Notes: generated from the sequence alone by a model not told the origin. DNA of 7,291 bases from an uncultured Phenylobacterium sp. (GCA_945952355.1 CAMFIW010000126.1:1-7291); one strand, 5' to 3'. Positions 1-5,813 are shown, numbered from the stretch's first letter. Translations and numbers: made by a program.

Positions 1-566
1 GCCGCGGCGGCCGCGGCCGGCTTCGGCGCCGGGATCGGCAGGGTGCCGCCCTGGGCGTGCAGGTAGGCGATCACGTTGATGCGGTCTTCCGGCTTCTTCA
101 GGCCGACGAAGGTCATCTTGGTGCCGGAGATGTACTTCTGCGGGTTCTTGATGAATTCGTAGAGGTGGTCGTAGTCCCACTGGGCGTTCTTGGCGCCGAA
201 GTCGGTCATGCCGGCCGAGTACGCGAAGCCGCCGTGGCTGCCGGGCTTGCGGCCCTCGACACCCCAAAGGTTCGGGCCGGTGCCGTTGGCGCCGCCGTTG
301 TCGGCGTTGTGGCAGGACTTGCACTTGGCGAAGACGGCTTCGCCGGCCTTGACGTCGGCCGTCGGCAGCACCGTGCCCCAGTCCGGCGGAACGTCCGCGG
401 CGGCCGCGCCGCCCTCGCCGCCCTCTTCGGCGACCTCGATCGCATAGCCGGGCTTCTTCGGCGGTTCCTTGGAGAAATAGCCCGAAGACAGTTCGCGAAG
501 GCCCACGATGGCCAGCGTGGTCGCCAGAACGGCGCCCGCGACTTTGTTGAACGTCAGATCGCTCAT
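1..566 (-). CDS. cycM: Membrane-anchored c-type cytochrome, CycM-like (3' end outside window)
   Basis: Small electron carrier of the respiratory chain, probably held to the inner membrane with its haem domain in the periplasm. Translating the minus strand from the ATG at 566-564 gives 188 residues with no stop before the window edge. Residues 9-23 are a short hydrophobic stretch after K8, with no obvious signal-peptidase site, so it reads as an uncleaved anchor. An acidic, Gly/Ala-rich linker follows (about 44-57). The class I cytochrome c domain has the haem site CKSCH at 82-86 (bases 309-323), the GPNLWGVEGR segment at 97-106, and a likely axial Met in GTKMTF (M151). The visible end is a Pro/Ala-rich tail (IPAPKPAAAAA), so little of the protein is missing. 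A weak GGGA lies just before the start. It is divergent from kdsB; I recall cycM, kdsB and pheA as neighbours in other alphaproteobacteria. The family is certain; the symbol is by resemblance to Bradyrhizobium CycM. Confidence 0.9.
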   Translation of the reverse strand, partial: MSDLTFNKVAGAVLATTLAIVGLRELSSGYFSKEPPKKPGYAIEVAEEGGEGGAAAADVPPDWGTVLPTADVKAGEAVFAKCKSCHNADNGGANGTGPNLWGVEGRKPGSHGGFAYSAGMTDFGAKNAQWDYDHLYEFIKNPQKYISGTKMTFVGLKKPEDRINVIAYLHAQGGTLPIPAPKPAAAAA

Positions 567-635
567 CGTCCCGAATTCGGCCCTCTAATCGGCCAGCCCG
601 AAGGCCGGCGATAGCGCGGGAATCCCCGCCCCTTA

Positions 636-664
636 TTGCGCCCGCGTCTCTTACACGCTACCGC
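636..664 (+). promoter_or_regulatory. Candidate housekeeping promoter for kdsB-pheA
   Basis: TTGCGCC (636-642) and GCTACCGC (657-664) are separated by 14 bases. This resembles the Caulobacter housekeeping consensus TTGACGS, N10-14, GCTANAWC: five of seven -35 positions match, and the -10 box begins GCTA and ends in C. Transcription would start near 671, about 30 bases before the kdsB ATG. It lies in the 136-base gap shared with the divergent cytochrome gene, where I found no convincing minus-strand promoter. The match is by eye. Confidence 0.35.
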
Positions 665-702
665 CGCCCGCGCAACCGGCCAGTTGGTCGCTCATCCGGC
701 TC

Positions 703-1449
703 ATGAACCCGATCGTCCTCATACCCGCCCGCATGGCCGCCACGCGGCTCCCCGGCAAGCCGCTCGCCGATATCGGCGGTCTGCCGATGATCGTCCGTGT
801 CCTGCGCCAGGCCGAAGCCGCCGGAATCGGCCCCGTGGCGGTCGCGGCCGGCGATTCGGAGATCGTCGACGCGGTCACCCGCGCGGGCGGCCGCGCGGTG
901 CTGACCGATCCCGACCTACCGTCCGGCTCCGACCGCATCGTCGCCGCCCTGGCCGAGCTCGATCCGGCGGGGACGCACGACGTGGTCGTCAATCTGCAAG
1001 GCGACATCCCGTTCATCCAGCCTTCCGCCGTGGCCGCCTGCGCCAACCTGCTGGCGGAGCAGCCGTCCTGCGACGTCTCCACCGTGATGGTGCGCGAGGC
1101 CGAACTCGCCGAGCGGTCCAATCCCGACATTCCCAAGGTGGTCGCGGCCATGGCGGCGGACGGCCGCTCCGGCCGCGCGCTCTATTTCACCCGCTCGGTG
1201 CTCTATGGCGATGCGCCGGTCTGGCTGCATCACGGAATCTATGGCTATCGGCGCGCCGCGCTGATGGCGTTCAACGCCGCTCCGCCGTCGCCGCTGGAGG
1301 TGCGCGAGCGCCTGGAGCAGCTGCGCGTGCTGGAGCTCGGCATGACCATCTGGGCCGCCGTGCTCGATGAGGCGCCGATCAGCGTCGACAATCCATCCGA
1401 TCTGGAACGGGCCCGCGCGCACGCCAGGGCCATCGAGGGGAAGTCATGA
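703..1449 (+). CDS. kdsB: 3-deoxy-manno-octulosonate cytidylyltransferase (CMP-Kdo synthetase)
   Basis: Cytosolic enzyme that joins Kdo to CTP, giving CMP-Kdo and pyrophosphate, the activated sugar used to build the inner core of lipopolysaccharide. The 248-residue length is normal for the family. The N-terminal nucleotide-binding signature PARMAATRLPGKPL is at residues 8-21. SGSDRI at 74-79 and NLQGDIP at 97-103 follow, with D101 as the expected metal ligand, then HHGIYGYRR, and a C-terminal SVDNPSDLER in which D229 is the second expected metal ligand. Many homologues have QGDEP; here the Glu is Ile, and I recall hydrophobic residues at this position in other alphaproteobacteria. The ATG at 703 puts the signature at its usual distance from the N terminus, but there is no clear Shine-Dalgarno sequence. 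The stop overlaps the pheA start as ATGA (1446-1449), pointing to an operon with translational coupling. Confidence 0.96.
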   Translation: MNPIVLIPARMAATRLPGKPLADIGGLPMIVRVLRQAEAAGIGPVAVAAGDSEIVDAVTRAGGRAVLTDPDLPSGSDRIVAALAELDPAGTHDVVVNLQGDIPFIQPSAVAACANLLAEQPSCDVSTVMVREAELAERSNPDIPKVVAAMAADGRSGRALYFTRSVLYGDAPVWLHHGIYGYRRAALMAFNAAPPSPLEVRERLEQLRVLELGMTIWAAVLDEAPISVDNPSDLERARAHARAIEGKS

Positions 1450-2291
1450 CCAAGGGCAAGATCGCCTTCCAGGGCGAACTCGGGGCCAACAGCCACGAGG
1501 CCTGCGTCGCGGCGTTTCCGGAGATGGAGCCGGTGCCGCACGCCACCTTCGAGGAGGCGTTCGAGGCGGTGCGCAACGGCGCCTGCCAGCTCGGCATGAT
1601 TCCGGTGGAGAACTCGATCGCCGGCCGGGTGGCCGACGTCCACCACCTGCTGCCGGCCTCGGGCCTGAAGATCATCGGCGAGCGGTTCAAGCCGATCCAC
1701 TTCCAGCTTATGGCCAATCCGGGCGTGAAGCTGGAAGACCTGAAGACGGTCGCCTCCATGCCGATCGCGCTGGCCCAGTGCCGCAAGACGGTGAAGCGGC
1801 TGAAGCTGAAGACCGAGCCGGTGGGCGACACCGCCCTCGCCGCCAAGCTCCTGTCGCTCAGTCCCGACCCGACGCGGGCGGCGATCTCGCCGGCGCTGGC
1901 CGCCGAGCTCTATGGCCTGGAGATCCTGGCCCGCGACATCGAGGACGAGCACCACAACACCACCCGCTTCCTTGTGATGACCGCCGACCGCAATCCGCCG
2001 GCACCGTCCTTCACCCACCGCTGTGTGACCAGCTTCGTCTTCCGGGTGCGGAACATGCCGGCGGCGCTCTACAAGGCCATGGGCGGGTTCGCCACCAACG
2101 GCGTCAACATGACCAAGCTGGAGAGCTACATGGAGAACGGCGCCTTCACGGCGACCTTCTTCTACGCCGAGGTCGACGGCCGGCCCGAGGATCGCGGCGT
2201 GGCCCTGGCCTTCGAGGAGCTGCAGTTCTTCTCCGAGCGGTTCGAGATCCTGGGCGTCTATCCGGCCGACCCGTTCCGGGACCGGAGCTGA
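1446..2291 (+). CDS. pheA: Prephenate dehydratase with ACT regulatory domain
   Basis: Cytosolic enzyme converting prephenate to phenylpyruvate, water and CO2, the committed step to phenylalanine. It is the monofunctional type: 281 residues with no chorismate mutase domain. The catalytic domain covers about 4-180, with FQGELGANSHEA (8-19), VENSIAG (54-60) and the signature NTTRF (171-175), whose Thr-Arg-Phe is characteristic of the active site. The ACT domain covers about 191-275. NMPAAL (203-208) occupies the place of the GALV motif and KLESY (224-228) that of the ESRP motif, both of which contact phenylalanine in other PheA proteins. Feedback inhibition by phenylalanine is therefore likely by family, not shown here. 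A strong ribosome-binding site GAGGGG (1435-1440) lies five bases before the ATG, inside the end of kdsB, and supports this start. The stop overlaps the next ATG by one base (TGATG). Confidence 0.97.
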   Translation: MTKGKIAFQGELGANSHEACVAAFPEMEPVPHATFEEAFEAVRNGACQLGMIPVENSIAGRVADVHHLLPASGLKIIGERFKPIHFQLMANPGVKLEDLKTVASMPIALAQCRKTVKRLKLKTEPVGDTALAAKLLSLSPDPTRAAISPALAAELYGLEILARDIEDEHHNTTRFLVMTADRNPPAPSFTHRCVTSFVFRVRNMPAALYKAMGGFATNGVNMTKLESYMENGAFTATFFYAEVDGRPEDRGVALAFEELQFFSERFEILGVYPADPFRDRS

Positions 2292-2599
2292 TGCGCACGA
2301 TCGAGATCGACGGCGCGGCCTTTCCCACCCTGCCGGCCTTCTGCGCCGAGCTGCAGACCCAGATCCGCGCCCTGCCGGGGCACGGGAACAGCGTGGAGGC
2401 CTTCGTCGATTCGATGATCTGGGCGAACGGCATGAGCAGCCTGGCGCCGCCCTACATGGTCCGGGTGCGCGGCCTGCGCGGCGGGCCGGTCGCCGAGTTC
2501 GTCCAGGAGCTGTCGATCGCGCTCGGCTACGCGCGGATGGAGCACCGCAACCGCCGCCGCGGCGAGGACGTCGAGATCATCCTGCAGATCCGGAAGTAG
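2291..2599 (+). CDS. Small barstar-like protein coupled to pheA
   Basis: A 102-residue soluble protein with no signal peptide or membrane segment. The ATG at 2291 overlaps the pheA stop, and GGAG (2284-2287) sits three bases upstream, so expression is tied to pheA. The pattern suggests the barstar (barnase inhibitor) family: a short beta strand MRTIEIDG, a helix, then GNSVEAFVD (32-40). This aligns without gaps to barstar GENLDALWD, giving E36 and D40 at the places of barstar D35 and D39, the two acids that contact barnase. A hydrophobic strand (YMVRVRG) and a closing strand (VEIILQI) complete the expected order. It is about a dozen residues longer than Bacillus barstar. Barstar-like proteins in many bacteria have no known target, and no barnase-type ribonuclease is visible here. 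The gene is well supported by its coupling and codon use; the family call is by eye and moderate. Confidence 0.7.
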   Translation: MRTIEIDGAAFPTLPAFCAELQTQIRALPGHGNSVEAFVDSMIWANGMSSLAPPYMVRVRGLRGGPVAEFVQELSIALGYARMEHRNRRRGEDVEIILQIRK

Positions 2600-2601
2600 G
2601 C

Positions 2602-3525
2602 CTAGCTCTCCGCCCAGGCCTTGATGAGCTGGTGGGCGATGGCCATGCCGCCGGGGGCGCCGAGGCCTTCCACCTTGCCGGCCAGCAGGTCGCGGGCCTC
2701 GGCCTTGGTGAACCACTTCACTTCCGACAGCTCGGTCTGGTCGGGCGCCGCGTCGTCGTCCTCGACCTGGGCGATCAGGCCGATCATCAGCGAGTTGGGG
2801 AAGGGCCAGGGCTGGGTGGAGTGGTAGGCGACGGACGAGGTCTTCAGGCCGGCCTCTTCCGAAAGCTCGCGGGCGCAGGCCTCCTCGATGGTCTCGCCGG
2901 GCTCCAGGAAGCCGGCGAGCGCCGAGAACATGCCCTTGGGCCACATCTCCTGGCGGCCCAGCATGCAGCGGTCCTGGTGGACGGCCAGCATGATCACCAC
3001 CGGGTCGGTGCGCGGGAAGTGCTCGGCCTTGCAGGCGGGGCACTGGCGCTTCCAGCCACCCTCGGCGACCTCGGAGCGTTGGCCGCAGACCGAGCAGTGC
3101 TGATGCTTGCGCCGCCACTCGAACATGCCCTTGGCGGTGCCGAGGATGGCCGTCTCGGTGGCCGGCAGGCGCATGGCCATGCCGCGCATTTCCTCGAATC
3201 GCCCCAGCCCCTGGAGCGGTCCGTCGCAGGGATCGGCGGCGCCTTCCATGTCGATCGCGAAGACCGGCGTGGTCTTCCAGAGCCCCATGAACAGGATCCG
3301 CTCGCGGCCGCCGGCCAGCTCGTCGGCCATCTTGGCTGGTAGGTAAGCGATCTGCACGCCGCCGTCGGAACCCTTCTCGATCAAGGGCTTGCCGTTCCAC
3401 AGCACGCAGGCCAGGGCCTCCGGCGAGGTCAGCTGTTCGGCGATCCAGGCGTCGTCCTTGCGGCGCTCGCTGGCGCGGTCGAGAGGGTTGCCGGCGAAGG
3501 TGTTCGAAAAGGCGGTCAAAGGCAT
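2602..3525 (-). CDS. nudC: NAD(H) diphosphatase, NudC-type Nudix hydrolase
   Basis: Hydrolyses NADH or NAD+ to NMN(H) and AMP; NudC enzymes also remove NAD caps from RNA 5' ends. The protein has 307 residues in the usual three-part order: an N-terminal Nudix-like domain (about 1-135), a four-cysteine zinc ribbon (C144, C147, C162, C165) and the catalytic Nudix domain. The Nudix box at 205-227 is intact: it starts GFLEPGE and ends with RELSEEAGL, including the metal-binding E220, E223 and E224. The NudC hallmark beyond the box is present as TQPWPFPNS (237-245), matching SQPWPFPxS. The N terminus (MPLTAFSNTFAGNPLDRASE) starts at an ATG at 3525-3523 with no Shine-Dalgarno sequence. Its upstream region is occupied by a long hairpin beginning nine bases away. 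It converges on the pheA operon with a 2-base gap and no terminator between them. Confidence 0.95.
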   Translation of the reverse strand: MPLTAFSNTFAGNPLDRASERRKDDAWIAEQLTSPEALACVLWNGKPLIEKGSDGGVQIAYLPAKMADELAGGRERILFMGLWKTTPVFAIDMEGAADPCDGPLQGLGRFEEMRGMAMRLPATETAILGTAKGMFEWRRKHQHCSVCGQRSEVAEGGWKRQCPACKAEHFPRTDPVVIMLAVHQDRCMLGRQEMWPKGMFSALAGFLEPGETIEEACARELSEEAGLKTSSVAYHSTQPWPFPNSLMIGLIAQVEDDDAAPDQTELSEVKWFTKAEARDLLAGKVEGLGAPGGMAIAHQLIKAWAES

Positions 3526-3534
3526 GGGCGACGT

Positions 3535-3611
3535 TCTAGTGTCCCGATTCCGAAGTTCGCAAGCATGTGTGGCGGCCTCCGACGAACTTCGGAATCGATA
3601 AGGACACTAGA
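3535..3611. repeat. Long imperfect hairpin, CTAG-bounded (copy 1, beside nudC)
   Basis: The outer arms TCTAGTGTCC (3535-3544) and GGACACTAGA (3602-3611) pair over 10 bp. The inner arms CGATTCCGAAGTTCG (3545-3559) and CGAACTTCGGAATCG (3583-3597) pair over 15 bp around a 23-base loop. The only asymmetry is four extra bases (ATAA, 3598-3601) in the right arm. No T-run follows on either strand, so it is not a classical terminator. It shares its architecture and core GAAGTTCG with the hairpin at 3625-3702 but is inverted relative to it. It looks like a REP or MITE-type intergenic element; the family is not recognised. Confidence 0.85.
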
Positions 3612-3624
3612 GAAGCACCAAGCT

Positions 3625-3702
3625 CTAGCGTGCTTTTCCAGATTTGAAGTTCGCTCCGACGCACGACCCAGAAGCGGGCGAACTTCAAATCCAGCACGCT
3701 AG
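3625..3702. repeat. Long imperfect hairpin, CTAG-bounded (copy 2, upstream of ffs)
   Basis: The outer arms CTAGCGTGCT (3625-3634) and AGCACGCTAG (3693-3702) pair over 10 bp. The inner arms GATTTGAAGTTCGC (3641-3654) and GCGAACTTCAAATC (3678-3691) pair over 14 bp around a 23-base loop. The left arm carries six unpaired bases (TTTCCA) against one in the right arm. Read outward from the 14-base spacer at 3611-3624, both copies begin CTAGYGTSCTTWT and reach GAAGTTCG. Where they differ, the opposite arm carries the compensating base. The element ends about 20 bases before the putative ffs promoter. Confidence 0.85.
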
Positions 3703-3720
3703 CTCAGGTTGGCGACAACG

Positions 3721-3748
3721 GACACGCTTGCGTGAGGGCGGCGAGATC
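3721..3748 (+). promoter_or_regulatory. Candidate promoter of the SRP RNA gene
   Basis: GCGAGATC (3741-3748) matches the Caulobacter -10 consensus GCTANAWC at every position except the third. It ends eight bases before the expected 5' end of the SRP RNA at 3757. GACACGC (3721-3727), 13 bases upstream, keeps only ACGC of the -35 consensus TTGACGS. The position supports the -10 box; the -35 is weak. Confidence 0.35.
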
Positions 3749-3756
3749 GCGATATA

Positions 3757-3862
3757 GGGGGTGGAGATCGGCGACGGGCGGACGCCTCGCCAACCCGGTC
3801 AGGTCCGGAAGGAAGCAGCCGTAACGAGTTTCGCTCCGGGTCGTCGTTCGGTCTCCACCCCA
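3757..3862 (+). ncRNA. ffs: Signal recognition particle RNA, small (4.5S) type
   Basis: RNA scaffold of the signal recognition particle. It binds Ffh and helps target nascent membrane proteins to FtsY at the inner membrane. The apical domain is unmistakable: bases 3797-3820 form the conserved SRP hairpin with GGTCAGG on one side, the GGAA tetraloop at 3807-3810 and AGCAGCC on the other side, giving the asymmetric internal loop that binds the Ffh M domain. The ends close with a perfect 10-bp helix, GGGGTGGAGA (3758-3767) with TCTCCACCCC (3852-3861). This sets the mature RNA at about 105 bases, typical of the small form without an Alu domain. The ends are estimated from pairing and could be off by one or two bases. 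There is no T-run terminator before dnaX, which starts 20 bases downstream, so the RNA may be cut from a longer transcript. Confidence 0.95.
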
Positions 3863-3881
3863 CGCTTCCGCCGCAGGGCAT

Positions 3882-5684
3882 ATGGCCGACGAAGACCTCT
3901 CGCCCGAAACCGAGCCTGCCGAGCGTGATCCCAACACGGCGGACATGTTCGGCGCGCCTCCGCCGGCTCCGAAGCCGCTGGCCGAAGAATCGGCCGCCTA
4001 CACCGTCATCGCCCGCAAGTACCGGCCGCGCACGTTCGACGACCTCTATGGCCAGGAGGCCATGGTGCGCACCCTGCGCAACGCCTTCGGCTCGGGGCGG
4101 ATCGCTCATGCCTTCATGCTCACCGGGGTTCGCGGGGTCGGCAAGACAACGACCGCGCGTCTGCTCGCCCGGGCGTTGAACTACGAGACCGACACCGTTC
4201 ACGAGCCCAGCCTCGACCTGGCGGTCGAAGGCCGTCACTGCCGGGCGATCATCGAGGGCCGGCACATGGACGTGCTGGAGCTCGACGCCGCCAGCCGCAC
4301 CGGCGTGGCCGACATGCGCGAACTGCTGGACGGGGTGCGCTATGCGCCGGTCGAGGCGCGCTACAAGGTCTACATCATCGACGAGGTGCACATGCTCTCC
4401 GACAAGGCGTTCAACGCCTTGCTCAAGACGCTGGAAGAGCCGCCTGAGCATGTGAAGTTCATCTTCGCCACCACCGAAATCCGCAAGGTGCCGGTGACGA
4501 TCCTGTCGCGCTGCCAGCGCTTCGACCTGCGCCGGGTCGAGCCGGACGTGATCGTCAAGAACCTGGAGATGATCACCGAGAACGAGGGCGTTCGCGTCGA
4601 GTCCGAGGGCCTGATGCTGATCGCCCGCGCCGCCGAGGGCTCGGTGCGGGACGCCCAGTCCATGCTCGACCAGGCCATCGTCCAGGGCGAGCCGGGCCAG
4701 ACGGTGCAGGCCGGGGTCATCCGCGACATGCTGGGCCTGGCCGACCGGGCCCAGACCATCAGCCTGCTGGAGCAGGTGATGCGGGGCGAGGCGGGCCCCG
4801 CCATCGAGACGTTCCGCACCCTCTATGGCTACGGCGCCGATCCAGGCCAGATCATGGTCGACCTGCTTGAGCACGCCCACGGCGCGTCGGTCGCCAAGGC
4901 CATCGGGCCCCAGGCCCTGGTGTTGCCCAAGGAGCAGGCCCAGCGGCTGGCGGCGATCGGGGCCTCGGTTTCGGCCGGTGTGCTTTCGCGGATCTGGCAG
5001 ATGCTGCTGCGGGCCCACGAGGAAGTCAGGCGCGCGCCCGATCCGGCCGCCGCCGTCGACATGGTGCTGATCCGCCTGGCCTACGCCGCCGACCTGCCGG
5101 GACCCGAAGAGGCCCTGAAGCGCCTGCAGTCCGGCGAGCCGGTGGGCGGCGGCGCTTCGGGCGGACCGTCCGGCGGCGGGGGAGGCGGCGGCGGGGCCGT
5201 GGCCCCAGGCGGCGGCCAGGTCAGCGCCCAGGCCCGCATGATCGCGCCGCAGCCCCAGGCCGCCGAGCCGGCGCCCACTCTGCAAAGCTTCGTCGACGTC
5301 CTGGCCCTGATCGAGAAGAAGCGCGACATCGCCTTGCGGCTCGACGTCGAGCGCTACGTGCGGCCGATCAGCTTCCGTCCGGGCGCCATCGAGTTCGAGC
5401 CGGCGCCGGGGGCGCCCAACAACCTGGCCCAGCGCCTGATCGGCAAGCTGCGCGAATGGACTGGCCAGCCCTGGCTGATCGCCGCCCAGGGCGGCGGCGG
5501 GGCGGAAAGCGCCTGGGAACGCCAGAAGCGCGAAGAGCGCGAGGTTCGCGCCGAGATCGAACAGGACCCATTCGTGCGCTCGGTGATGAGCGTCTTCCCG
5601 GGCGCCGAGATCATCTCGATCCGTAACACCCCGATGCCCGACGTGGCTCCCGCCCTCGAGGAGCCGGACGAGGACGAAGACTGA
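3882..5684 (+). CDS. dnaX: DNA polymerase III subunit gamma/tau (clamp loader)
   Basis: ATPase of the clamp loader, which places the beta clamp on DNA; its tau form links the polymerase cores. The 600 residues comprise a polar N-terminal extension (1-40), the AAA+ core from VIARKYRPRTFDDLYGQE (42-59), Walker A GVRGVGKT (82-89), Walker B IIDEVH (165-170) and the SRC motif (209-211) carrying the arginine finger. A collar domain continues to about 415. A glycine-rich tract (422-445, with eight Gly in a row at 431-438) leads to the alphaproteobacterial C-terminal domain (about 490-590, DUF3646-like) and an acidic tail. The zinc-module region (101-125) keeps one cysteine (C120) of the four in E. 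coli DnaX. No A-rich slippery site like that of E. coli is visible. The ATG at 3882 has only AGGG three bases upstream, and M22 is a less likely alternative. It is followed by a hairpin, ybaB and recR. Confidence 0.97.
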   Translation: MADEDLSPETEPAERDPNTADMFGAPPPAPKPLAEESAAYTVIARKYRPRTFDDLYGQEAMVRTLRNAFGSGRIAHAFMLTGVRGVGKTTTARLLARALNYETDTVHEPSLDLAVEGRHCRAIIEGRHMDVLELDAASRTGVADMRELLDGVRYAPVEARYKVYIIDEVHMLSDKAFNALLKTLEEPPEHVKFIFATTEIRKVPVTILSRCQRFDLRRVEPDVIVKNLEMITENEGVRVESEGLMLIARAAEGSVRDAQSMLDQAIVQGEPGQTVQAGVIRDMLGLADRAQTISLLEQVMRGEAGPAIETFRTLYGYGADPGQIMVDLLEHAHGASVAKAIGPQALVLPKEQAQRLAAIGASVSAGVLSRIWQMLLRAHEEVRRAPDPAAAVDMVLIRLAYAADLPGPEEALKRLQSGEPVGGGASGGPSGGGGGGGGAVAPGGGQVSAQARMIAPQPQAAEPAPTLQSFVDVLALIEKKRDIALRLDVERYVRPISFRPGAIEFEPAPGAPNNLAQRLIGKLREWTGQPWLIAAQGGGGAESAWERQKREEREVRAEIEQDPFVRSVMSVFPGAEIISIRNTPMPDVAPALEEPDEDED

Positions 5685-5695
5685 GGCTTGGCCGA

Positions 5696-5778
5696 ATTTC
5701 GGGGACAGCTTACCCAATTCGTCCCACGCCTGCGGGCGGGATAGGGCCGACCCGGATTAGGTAAGCTGTCCCCGAAAT
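5696..5778. repeat. GGGGACAG-type hairpin element between dnaX and ybaB
   Basis: Perfect 19-bp inverted arms ATTTCGGGGACAGCTTACC (5696-5714) and its complement (5760-5778) enclose 45 bases. After one mismatch the pairing continues for five more positions (one a G-T wobble). The loop holds two smaller hairpins: CGCC-TGCG-GGCG (5727-5738) and GGG-CCGA-CCC (5744-5753). The whole could fold into a branched, cloverleaf-like structure. It fills 83 of the 129 bases between dnaX and ybaB. No T-run follows, so any terminator activity would be weak. From memory, GGGGACAG-armed repeats of this kind occur widely in proteobacteria, often near Y1-type (REP-associated) transposases; none is encoded here. 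It is unrelated in sequence to the CTAG hairpins at 3535-3702. Confidence 0.88.
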
Positions 5779-5813
5779 ACGATCTGGCCCGAACGAAAGA
5801 GTGGAGTGGCCCT

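Noticed and set aside
57..614. A 185-codon plus-strand frame opposite the cytochrome gene
   Set aside because: The minus strand encodes an intact CKSCH haem site and an axial Met context; the plus-strand product has no recognisable features.
590..622. Short inverted repeats in the cytochrome-kdsB gap (CGGCC with GGCCG; GCGGGGA-like near-palindrome) as operators
   Set aside because: The arms are about five bases with G/C-only composition, which is expected by chance in DNA this GC-rich.
1000..1011. QGDIP in KdsB as a damaged active site
   Set aside because: The metal-binding Asp is kept, and only the following residue differs from the QGDEP seen in E. coli. I recall hydrophobic residues there in other alphaproteobacterial KdsB proteins.
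2258..3400. A 380-codon minus-strand frame overlapping nudC in another phase
   Set aside because: The nudC frame carries the zinc ribbon, the Nudix box and the NADH motif. This frame is Arg/Gly/Pro-rich and shows no motif.
3535..3702. The two hairpins as a CRISPR array or as rho-independent terminators
   Set aside because: There are only two units, in inverted orientation and without regular spacers, and no T-run follows either stem on either strand.
5178..5199. The G-rich run in dnaX as a programmed -1 frameshift site
   Set aside because: In the dnaX frame the run is read with a C before GGG-GGA, so it does not form a proper X-XXY-YYZ slippery heptamer, and no A-rich site like that of E. 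coli is present.
3699..5717. A 672-codon open frame on the minus strand opposite dnaX and ffs
   Set aside because: It mirrors dnaX codon for codon and runs through the SRP RNA. Its product is a low-complexity Gly/Leu/Asp/His mix with no recognisable motif, the usual shadow of a high-GC gene.
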